This document shows positions 55,517 through 64,000 of a DNA stretch of 64,000 bases, piece after piece. Under the pieces are notes generated by a model. It did not search any database, was not told the origin of the DNA, and worked only from the letters and a program-made list of their open reading frames with translations. A program made the translations under genes and the position numbers. Source of the stretch: Platanthera guangdongensis (lineage: Eukaryota > Streptophyta > Magnoliopsida > Asparagales > Orchidaceae); the NCBI GenBank assembly GCA_039583875.1, contig CM077153.1:70936482-71000481 (forward strand), in the 5' to 3' direction. Numbering within the stretch: position 1 is the first letter of the stretch; each line of letters starts with the position of its first letter.

Positions 55517-56101
55517 AATGCAGATCCAAGCAAGAGCAATCCAGATCCACTCTCGAAATCGAATTTCGACCTTTAAATCTCCAGGAATCGGCGTCCGAAG
55601 GCTAGCGTAGTCCGGCGGTTCTCTTCCTCTCGTACAGGCGGCGGCTTCTTCCAAGAAGTGACAATGAAAATAGACAATGAACCGAGCCATAATTTCTAAC
55701 CTAAGGCTATTTATAAGCATAAGTTTTAATAATCAATACATATTAATTACTTGCAATATCAAAACGACACGAGAACCGAAACATCTCGGAAATTGATTAA
55801 ATTCACATCGCGGCTAAAACCCCACGCTACGAAGACAACTGCGAAGTCGAAATTAGCATTCGACGAACAAAACTCGGGATATGACCACCCGAAGCCAAAA
55901 CACAAGCATTGCCTAAGAGGCCCAACCGAGTCACCAAACAGACTCCGACTAGCTGGGTAATCTTGCTAACAGGCTATAACCAGGCTACACAAGGAACCCT
56001 AAGAGCTAAGACCACGCTCTACAACGGCAAAAAGCCGGAAATACGTCATCGTAACTCCAGCCAAAGATCAAACAAAACATAGAAAAACCGGGGGCGTTAT
56101 A
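55517..56101 (-). repeat. E7 3' LTR, U3-side piece
   Basis: It matches 63843-64000 of the 5' LTR from 55517 on and ends at 56101. On the minus strand the LTR start reads TATAACGCCCCCGG; E1 has TGTAACGCCC, so the terminal TG became TA. A TATA box TATAAATAG is at 55715-55707 on the minus strand, about 390 bp into the LTR. The GTGTCGACAC array therefore lies downstream of it, in the transcribed part. Confidence 0.9.
55707..55715 (-). promoter_or_regulatory. Likely TATA box of the E7 LTR
   Basis: The minus strand reads GCTTATAAATAGCC. It is the best TATA match in the U3-side piece. Confidence 0.6.
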
Positions 56102-56117
56102 GCCACTCCCCCTAAAA
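56102..56117 (-). other. E7 polypurine tract
   Basis: The minus strand reads CTTTTAGGGGGAGTGGC before the LTR, preceded by TTTCGAGGCGAAAC, the motif that also precedes the tract in E8. Confidence 0.8.
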
Positions 56118-56226
56118 GAAAGTTTCGCCTCGAAACTTTACTCACAACGCTCCTATAAAGAAGGAGAGAGAAAGATCCAGGAAAGGGCTATATATATAAA
56201 TAAAACAGAACATACCAGGCACAAGA

Positions 56227-57600
56227 TCAGGGAAACAGATGAGGGTGAGCCTCCCTCATAGCCGACTCCAATTCCCAAGTCGCGCTTTCCACATCCTGAT
56301 TCCTCCATAAAACGTTAACCATAGGAATAGTCTTCTTCCGCAACGCAGGAACTTGAGAATCCAAAATGCGGACAGGCACCTCCACATAAGAAAGATTCGG
56401 CTCCAACTGAGGCACAGAATCCAAAACCTGCGTGCCATTTATCACATATTTCCGCAGCTGACTGATGTGGAAGACATCATGCACGCCAGGGAAATTTGCG
56501 GGCAAAGCCAGCCTATAAGCTGATAACCCAATCCGCTCAACAATCAGAAAAGGCCCCACGTACCTCGGGTCCAACTTCCTGTTCTTGCCAAACCGCTTGA
56601 CTCCGATCAACGGGGAGAAGTTTAAGAACACCGAGTCCCCCACAACAAATTCCAAGTCCGATCTACGTCGGTTGGCATTCTTGTCATATCTCTACTGGGC
56701 TAACCGAAGCTTTTCCCGAATAGGCTTCACAACGGTTTCCTTCTCCTCGAGCGCTTCTGGACCCAACAAAGATCTCTCGCCAAGCTCAGCCCAAAACAAG
56801 GGAGTCCTGCAGCGCCTCCCATACAAAGCTTCAAAAGGAGCCATTTGCAAGCTTTCTTGATAACCGTTGTTATACGCGAATTCCATAAGCCGCAAGCGCT
56901 CGTCCCACACTCCTCCGTGGTCCAAAATATAGCATCGGATCATATCTTCCACAATCTGAGTTACTCGCTCCGTCTGCCCGTTGGTCTGCGGATGATAAGC
57001 TGTGGAATATCTCAAATCTATACCCAACCCCTCTTGGAGGCTCTTCCAAAAATGAGACGTGAACCTGGAGTCTCGATCCGATATGATACTTACGGGTACG
57101 CCATGCAATCTGACAACCTCTTCTAGATACAGATCGACTATCTTCCTCATCGGATAATCGATCTTAAATGGTACGAAATGAGCACTCTTCGTCAATCTGT
57201 CTACGATTACCCAAACAGAATCATGCCCCTTAGGAAATCTCGGTAAGCCTGTAATGAAATCCATCGAGATACTCTCCCACTTCCACGTCGGAATCTCCAA
57301 GGGAGTCAGCTTGCCACCAGGCCTCCCATGATCCGCTTTCACACGCCTGCAAGTGTGACACTCAGAAACAAATCTGGCTATACCTCTCTTCATCCCATAC
57401 CACCAGGAAATCTGCTTTAAATCATGATACATCTTGGTAGACCCTGGATGGTAGGCAACACTAGATCTGTGGGCTTCTCTGCACACCATATCCCGGATAT
57501 CTCCAACAGCGGGGATACAAAACCTGCCACGATACTTCAAGGTACCCGCATAATCTATGGAGAAATCTGGTAATTCACCTTTTTTAGCTTGAAGATACAA
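56227..57600 (-). pseudogene. E7 integrase with chromodomain-like C-terminus
   Basis: The zinc-binding region is intact ([22 protein letters not shown]). The core has D (SMDFITGLP), D (IISDRDSRF) and E (NGQTERVTQ). The AYNNGYQ and LYGRRCRTPLFW blocks follow. A TAG near 56690 interrupts the C-terminal linker, then LDPRYVGPFLIVERIG, VHDVFHISQLRKYV and a chromodomain-like tail (NVLWRNQDVESATWE) follow in the same frame. This tail is typical of Tekay/Del chromoviruses and is thought to guide insertion into chromatin. A second stop at 57625 separates it from RNase H. Both stops are single-codon changes without frame loss. Confidence 0.92.
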
Positions 57601-57624
57601 ATGCAGAAGATCGGGATCATCCTT

Positions 57625-59604
57625 CTAATGCAGTCTCATAAGCGCAATCCACGAAGGTTCTGCCACTGCCAAACTACTCTGCGAATCGCAGCTTCCCACA
57701 GAAATGTCCATCAAAAGGAATTCTTCCACTAGACGCTCGGCAGAGAGATTGAAAATCTTCCCTGACTTCCGACTCAGGGCGTCGGCCACCACATTATCCT
57801 TGCCCGGATGGTACTGGATTTCAACATCATCGTCGGCCACATACTCCAACCATCGCCACTGGCGCAGATTCAATTCTTTCTGGGTGAAGACATACTTTAA
57901 ACTCTTATGATCCATGAAAATCTTGCACTGCGCGCCATATAGCAAATGCCTCCACAATTTCAGCACATAGATCACAGCTGCAAACTCCAGGTCATGCGTA
58001 GGGTAATTCCTCTCATGAGCCTTTAGCTGCCTCGGCCCGTACGCAATCGCCTTCCCGTCCTGCATCAATACACAGCCCAGTCCGACATGCGACACATCCA
58101 CATATATATTATACTCACTACCCTTCGTAGGCAAAGACAAAATTGGAGCCGAACATAACCTTCTTTTTAGTTCTTCAAAAGCCTCCTCACACTTGCCATC
58201 CCATATGAAGGCTACATTCTTCTGCGTCAACTTGGTCAACGGCGCGGACAAGGTAGAGAATCCCTTTACAAATATTCTGTAATAGCCACCCAAACCCAAG
58301 AAGCTTCTGATCTCTTTGGGAGTAACAGGCCTCGCCCATTCCATAACAACATCGATCTTTTCTGGGTCCACCGATATTCCCTCCTTGTTAACCACGTGGC
58401 CTAGAAAAGAAACTTGAGGCAACCAAAATTCGCATTTGCTCAGCTTGGCGTATAGCTTATGGTCTCTCAGAGTAGCCAAGACCAGTCGCAAATGTCGATC
58501 ATGCTCCTCCGCATCTTTAGAGTACACCAAAACATCGTCTATAAAGACAATCACAAACTTATCTAGAAAATCCTTGAAAACTCTGTTCATCAAATCCATA
58601 AAAGCTGAGGGCGCATTAGTCAAACCAAATGACATAACCAAAAACTCAAAATGCCCATGACGAGAGTGGAACGCCGTCCGCGGAACATCTGACTCCCGAA
58701 TCCTCAACTGGTGATAGCCCGATCGAAGATCAATCTTGGAAAACACAGCACTACCACGCAGTTGGTCAAACAAATAGTCGATTCGCGGAAAGGGGTACCT
58801 GTTCTTAATAGTAACCTTGTTCAGCTCTCTATAGTCGATGCATAACCTCATCGACCCATATTTCTTTTTAACGAACAGCACTGGTGCAACCCAAGGCGAA
58901 GAAATTGGCCTTATGAAACCTTTTGCCAACATCTCATCCAGCTGAATTCGCAACTCTTCCAGCTCTCGCGGGGCCATCCGGTACGGCGACTTTACAATAG
59001 GACGCGTGCCTAGCTCCAAATCTACAACAAACTCGACATCTCGATCGGGTGGAAGACCGGGAAGATCGTCAGGAAACACATCAGAAAAGTCACACACTAC
59101 AGGAATCTCTTCCAAATGCGGCACACTAACAACCGTCCCTAGTAGAGAGACCACACAGGCAAAACAGCCAGAATCAAGCAACTTCCAAGCACGCACCGCA
59201 GAAATGACTGGAGACTCCTGGAGAGAATACCCATAAATGCTCCCTGGCTGACCGTTGTCCTTGACGAAGTCCAAGCGCTTACCCTTGCTCTGGATTACTA
59301 CATCGTACCTTGACAACCAGTCCATGCCCAAAATAACATCGAAGTCCTGCAGGTCAATCACCTTCAGATCTGCCTTTGCTAGAAAATCCCCCAACAAAAT
59401 CGGACAATCAAGGACACCCAGGTCCGTAACCACAGAGTCACCGGAGGGGAACTTAACGCAGAGGGCACCACCAACACGATCTAGGCCCAAACTGAACCGC
59501 TCCACGAAAGCTCTAGCCACGAACGAGTGGGTAGCGCCTGAATCGAAGAGAACGCGCGCCTAGCTGTTCTTTACCTTAAATCGTCCTACAAATAGCGCAC
59601 GCAT
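57625..59604 (-). pseudogene. E7 protease, reverse transcriptase and RNase H
   Basis: The protease has an intact DSGATHSF site (about 59547-59524). A TAG eight residues before it (KNS, stop, ARVLF) breaks the N-terminal part; the frame starts at the ATG at 59604, next to a splice-acceptor-like CCTTAG. ILGMDWL ends the protease. RT has [29 protein letters not shown] and the catalytic FIDDVLVYS. RNase H has [25 protein letters not shown] (usually YTDHKSL) and VADALSRK. From 59520 it is open for 631 residues, the longest intact stretch of gypsy pol in the window. Confidence 0.93.
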
Positions 59605-59689
59605 CTAAGGAAACAAACGCTAAAACAAAAACTACAACCAAAAAGGGAACATAACGAAACGACTAGGGAGGAGTCGAACCTGAGATAAC
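59605..59689 (-). other. Candidate intron at the gag-protease junction of E7
   Basis: The minus strand reads CAG|GTTATC at 59689 and CCTTAG ending at 59605, 85 nt, with a T-rich 3' part. Removal would join gag, in one frame, to the protease frame at the ATG at 59604. The gag frame otherwise stops at 59663. A second donor (TCAG|GTTCGA at 59679) lies at the position equivalent to E8 but does not keep the frame. Support is weaker than for E8. Confidence 0.4.
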
Positions 59690-60904
59690 CTGGGTCGAGG
59701 TCTGCGCTTCGTCTGCCAAAAGCACATTAAGCTTCCCCTTTCCTTTATCCATTTGCTGAGGCGGTGGTAAAGCCTGGAGGGGAACTGGCTGCAGAATAGG
59801 CTGGAGCTGTGGGCACCTTGTCTTGAGATGACCCTTCTGCCCACACTGAAAACAGACCTTATCTTTTAACCAGCATTGGGCAACTTCATGCCCCTTCCTC
59901 CCACACAAGGCACACACCAAGTCTCATCTGGAAGCACCCTGAATCATGTGCACCTGTTCCTTCTTCTGCGCTCCCAACCTTTTGAAACACTTCTCAAAGG
60001 GGTGGCCTGGCCGGCCACAAAAACTAAAAACCTCTTTGATCTTCTTTCTCGAGACAACATCAGGTTCCTGAGGGCTCTTCCCTCCACCGGACTTCCGCTT
60101 ATCCTTCCTCAACTGCTGGCCTCTATTCTTGGCATTCTCAATGGCTTCAACCCTCAAGGCAGCTTCAACCACGCTGGCAAAACTGACTGCTCCGTAGGCA
60201 TTCGCTAAGTGCTGAATGTCGCTTCTTAGTCCACCCAGAAATCGCTTAACTCGGTCTGCCTCAATACTCACCAGACCAGGAGCAAACCGACTCATCTTAC
60301 TAAACTCAATCTCATACTCACTAATCGTGAGTTTCCTCTGCTTTAAATGAAGAAAGTCATTCATTAGCCGGTCCCGCTCGACTGAAGGCAGAAACTTACT
60401 TAACAACATCACCTTAAATGACTCCCAATTGCATCCTGCCACCAAGCTCTCTTTCTCCCTCAGCCACCAACTCTTTGCTAAGCCCTTGAGATGATAGGCA
60501 GCGAGCATCACTCCATGATCGTCCACAATCCCAGAGTAAGAGAACATCTCTTCAATGGAAATCAGCCAGTCATCCAAAATCATGAAATCTGCTTGCCCAT
60601 CATAAGTAGGGGGCCTAAGCCGCTGAAACTGGGATATGAACATCATCTCCGGGGGCACCACAACCAAAGGCATGGGAGGATTAGGAGGGGAAGGAACAGC
60701 TACCCCCTCAGCGGGGTCCTGAACTCTCGGAGTCTGTCCCGCCACCACTGCTACAAGAGACTGAATCTGAGTCTGCATAGCCACTACCTGCGTCGATAAG
60801 GCCTCGTTACTCTGCCGCAGGTTTTCTACCAACGCCCCGCTCTGCGCTCCTGAAGTCTAACCCTCGGATTGGGGGGTCGATCTCGTCGCAGGACGTCTCG
60901 CCAT
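59690..60904 (-). pseudogene. E7 gag with two stops
   Basis: The ATG at 60904 opens a short basic N-terminus (MARRPATRS), interrupted by a TAG near codon 16. The main part (60832 down) holds the gypsy gag domain (LKGLAKSWWLREKE, LPSVERDRLMNDFLHLKQRK, KRFLGGLRSD). Three zinc-knuckle-like motifs follow: FSFCGRPGHPFEKC (first Cys lost to Phe), then beyond a TGA at 59926-59924 CALCGRKGHEVAQC and CFQCGQKGHLKTRC. Both stops can be explained by C-to-T change. Confidence 0.88.
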
Positions 60905-61575
60905 CCTATAATTGCACAATCTTTAGACAAAACCTAGCCCAACAGCTAGAACAAAACTACCCGCTACACACAAACACACTTAAATATGAACTTCAACTGC
61001 AAAACTTGCTCTGGGAGTTGTTTTTACCATGATGATGTTATACTTAATCTAAGATGGTTCACCACCATAATGCTAACTCATGTGCCTAAACCATGAATGC
61101 ATGTATTTGTATTCTGCTTGACTCAAAACCATGTGTGTACATATGTCATCATGCAAATCTTTAGCTTGGCACGTTGTGCTTATGAAATGTTAAGCTATGC
61201 ATGATGTGCTATGCATTCTAAAAAGGCCTTAATGCATGCCATGTGCGGCGTACACATGAAAATGTTATGCATCCCATACTACATAACATTCCCATGCAAC
61301 GAAAAAAGAAAACGTGCTAGCCGCATTCATGTGGTGAGGTTATGCATCCCATGCTACATAATCCTCACATGTTGCCTCCTATGGTGGATCCATATAAAAA
61401 CACATATTATGCATCCCTTACTACATAATATGCCCCGTATACTTCTTCATGCTCATGAGTGTAGGGTTCGTGCTTCGTCCAAGACGTGCTGATGACATAT
61501 CGGTGTGTGTATGGTATGATGCTAACCACTAATGCAAACAAGGGAAAGGTTGCCTGACCATTTGTCAAGCAACCT
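60905..61575 (-). other. E7 untranslated leader
   Basis: About 670 bp between PBS and gag with no coding signal; homologous to 4453-5114 of E1. Confidence 0.7.
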
Positions 61576-61588
61576 CCCTCTGATACCA
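61576..61588 (-). other. E7 primer binding site
   Basis: The minus strand reads TGGTATCAGAGGG two bases after the LTR end; initiator tRNA-Met type. Confidence 0.92.
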
Positions 61589-61590
61589 AC

Positions 61591-64000
61591 TGTCACAACC
61601 CGCATTTTCTCCACGAAAAAATTCGTATCAGAGCAAGAGAAAACACGTGCTGTGATGCCACATCGTGTAGGGGATAACTGCACACGTTCAGGCAAAACTC
61701 AAGACTTTAGATTTTTAAGGAAAACCATAGACTAATATGAAAGAAAACCAGTTATGTTGAATGGTCGCATCCCTCGGTACGGTGGATCAGCTAGTCCACA
61801 ATTGAAAGTATATTTATACGCAGCAGAAAATACTTTGGTTCAATTAAGCTGACACCCTAAATGAGCATAAGTGTCCCCGAGGGACGACTCATGGTATGCA
61901 CGACTCTAAAGTGAATAAAGTATATATGAAAGATAGTCTTTTACGCTAAGGAAAAATAGTGTCTTGGTTTTATAAATATGTTATGCATGAGATACATATA
62001 ATAATGCCTTTAGGGTTTAAAATATCTAACATCCAACCTAGCATAAATCCTTCCCAGAAGCAAGTAAACAACCACAAATAGGAAAAAAAATAGCAGTTTA
62101 AGTTCATACCCAGCATCGCAAGAAGCCACCAGTGGGCGTCAACAACCTGACACGAACCCACTGGTGAGTATGTATGTCTATACAGAAAGGTAAAGAACTA
62201 CCTCACAAAAATCGGGGATCAGCTAACTCAGCTACCCAAGAGGCCACCAACAAGCCCCTCCAAAAGAACTAGCCGCTGAACTGGTTACAACCTGGACCTG
62301 AGGCATTCAAGAAAAGAACACGTCAGCAACAAAATAATCAAAAAGGTAAATAGAGCATTAAATTTATGAGAAAATAAGAAGGGTTTACCAACCCGGCAAC
62401 AACTGCTATAAGCAAAAGAAAGGGGATGACAGTAAGAAAAGAGCACTGTCTAAAGCACAGCAAAGCACACCAAGTGCGAGCAATAAAAGCAATATGCCCT
62501 ACCAAAAGAGCCTGCAATAGCATCAAGACATATACATATATGCCAAAAGAAGAATCCATAGAATAGGAAAGGTACTAACAGTCCTAACACGTGGGTTAAT
62601 GGCGGTGTTCAAAACATGGATCTGAATACATAACCAAAACTGGATCGAAAAAGCGCCAAGGGGTCAAACAGTGGCAGCACTAGGGTCCCACACACGCCAA
62701 CCCAAACCGGGGCAAAATGCGGTGGTCACAGCTCTCCACATAAAACCACCCCTCCAGAGGCCACCAAAACTCCACCACCTGCCACAACCCAAGAGTCGGC
62801 ATGCAAAAATTAGCCGAGCACCCAATACCCCCCTTGGGAAAAGTCACACTAATAATCCTAAAGAAACACACGAACCCAAGGCAAAAACGTCGGGTTCAAC
62901 CGACGCGGCCTTGCACGCCTAACCCGAACTAACTTCGAGTCTTACCTGACCCAAAACTGGCACAGCAACAGGTGTCGACACGATGTGTCGACACCACAAC
63001 AGGTCGGTGTCGACACAATGTGTCGACACCACAACAGGCCGGTGTCGACACAAGGTGTCGACACCACAACAGGCCGGTGTCGACACAAAGTGTCGACACT
63101 ACTGCGGCCAGTGTCGACACAAGGTCTCGACACTACCGCGGCCGGTGTCGACACAAAGTGTCGACACTACTGCGGCCGGTGTCGACACAAGGTGTCGACA
63201 CTACCGCAGCCAGTGTCGACACAATGTGTCGACACCTCGACTGGCCGGTGTCGACACAAAGTGTCGACACCCCGACTGGCCAGTGTCGACACAAAGTGTC
63301 GACACCCTGACTGGCCGGTGTCGACACAAAGTGTCGACACCTCGACAGGCCGGTGTCGACACAAAGTGTCGACATCCTGACTGGCCGGTGTCGACACAAA
63401 GTGTCGACACCGCGACTGGCCGGTGTAGACACAAAGTGTCGACACCCCGACTGGCCGGTGCCCAGTCCCACTCGACACTAGCGCCAGACCCAGCAACCAA
63501 CCAAAACAAGAACAAAACGCCTCTCTAAAATTTCATCATCTATCTGCAATTGCTAACTACTCAACCCGAACCGTACCAAATCCGTCCCTATTAGACACAT
63601 TCTCTCAGGAAAACTAAGATTTAACTAGAACTTCTCTACACTAACAACAGTATAATCGGGGACGAATCCTAGAGTACACCTAGGATCTAAGCAGGAGAGA
63701 TATAGAATTTAATCAAGAAGAAAACAAGGATCAGCCTTGGCAAGGACGAGGGAGAATCACTTGCCTCAATACCAGCAAAGCTTGGTCGGCCACTTCCCTC
63801 ACTCTCGGATCTAGCCGCAGAGCACCAAGCCGAGGAACTGAAGGAATGCAGATCCAAGCGAGAGCAATCCAGATCCACTCTCGAAATCGAATTTCGACCG
63901 CTAAATCTCCAGGAATCGGCATTCGAAGGCTAGGGTAGTCCGGCGGCTCTCTTCCTCTCGTACAGGCGGCCGCTTCTTCCAAGAAGCGACAATGAAAAGA
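61591..64000 (-). repeat. E7 5' LTR (partial, continues beyond the window)
   Basis: It begins TGTCACAACCCGC in plus orientation and is collinear with the three pieces of the 3' LTR. It contains no gene. Long open frames at 62930-63530 on both strands come from the array. Confidence 0.93.
62966..63462. repeat. GTGTCGACAC array in the E7 5' LTR
   Basis: About 14 units of ~35 bp, each with two GTGTCGACAC palindromes three bases apart. The first half has spacers of the ACAACAGGCCG and ACTGCGGCCG types, the second half CGACTGGCCG types, so the array grew in at least two phases. This is the uninterrupted version of the array split by E8. Confidence 0.93.

Larger units (their letters stand above)
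33215..64000 (-). mobile_element. E7: Ty3/gypsy (Tekay/Del-like) element, 5' LTR runs off the right edge
   Basis: On the minus strand: 5' LTR (beyond 64000 to 61591), PBS, leader, gag, protease, RT, RNase H, integrase with chromodomain-like tail (to 56227), polypurine tract, and 3' LTR. The 3' LTR is in three pieces (56101-55517, 45301-44649, 34816-33215), split by E9/E10 and E8. The left flank is tacac (33210-33214). It is the same family as E1. Pol keeps one frame throughout and is broken only by stops. Confidence 0.94.

Noticed and set aside
62966..63462. Regularly spaced palindromic repeats resembling a CRISPR array
   Set aside because: Spacers are themselves near-identical, the unit is a tandem repeat inside an LTR, and the DNA is plant nuclear. 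No cas-like gene is present.
62966..63528. Long overlapping open frames on both strands with repeated VSTLCVDT / CRHKVSTP-like peptides
   Set aside because: They are translations of the GTGTCGACAC tandem array, open in several frames because the unit lacks stop codons. The same frames appear at 34566-34821 and 44508-44984.

Overview
The window is plant nuclear DNA made entirely of LTR retrotransposons. I found no host gene, tRNA, rRNA or CRISPR. Evidence for a plant: Ty1/copia elements with Sirevirus-type hallmarks (PBS matching the 3' end of initiator tRNA-Met, a C-rich hairpin at the end of U5, an AGGGGGAG polypurine tract, an extra ORF after pol), Ty3/gypsy elements of the plant Tekay/Del chromovirus type, 5-bp target site duplications (TSDs), and multi-kilobase LTRs. 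It fits a large repetitive angiosperm genome; the species cannot be named from this sequence.

The elements form one nested stack, named E1-E10 here. The oldest host is E3, a minus-strand gypsy element left as 10244-12576 and 32610-32867. Its LTR is cut by E2 (minus-strand copia, 8190-10243), whose gag is cut by E1 (minus-strand Tekay-like gypsy, 1-8189, running off the left edge). The integrase of E3 is cut by E4 (plus-strand Sirevirus-like copia, 12577-32609, TSD ccatc) and, 258 bp further on, by E6 (gypsy LTR fragment, 32868-33214). E4 carries E5 (plus-strand copia, 13101-20567, TSD atact) in its 5' LTR. E6 is cut by E7 (minus-strand Tekay-like gypsy, 33215 to beyond 64000). The 3' LTR of E7 contains E8 (plus-strand gypsy, 34817-44643, TSD taagg) and E9 (a Sirevirus-like solo LTR, 45302-55511, TSD gaagg). 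E9 is split by E10 (46605-55115, TSD gacac), a full-length element of the same family. The deepest path is E3 > E6 > E7 > E9 > E10.

Coding content: E1, E7 and E8 have gag, protease, reverse transcriptase, RNase H and integrase in the gypsy order, all broken by stops or frameshifts. E5 has a copia gag-pol in one frame with a single stop. E4 has a copia gag-pol with stops and frameshifts, followed by a third ORF. E10 is the most unusual. It has an open gag (48313-49884) and an open third ORF (50952-53225) but no trace of pol, and its LTRs are nearly identical, so it moved recently, presumably with enzymes supplied by a relative. The third ORF is shared by E4 and E10. It has conserved N- and C-terminal blocks, a coiled-coil-like middle and basic nuclear-localisation-like clusters, but no visible signal peptide or membrane segment.

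Other notable features are a candidate GT-AG intron at the gag-protease junction of the gypsy elements (clearest in E8), a candidate gag first exon inside the E8 LTR, possible internal promoters before the third ORF, and arrays of short TCGA-centred palindromes in the LTRs of unrelated families.
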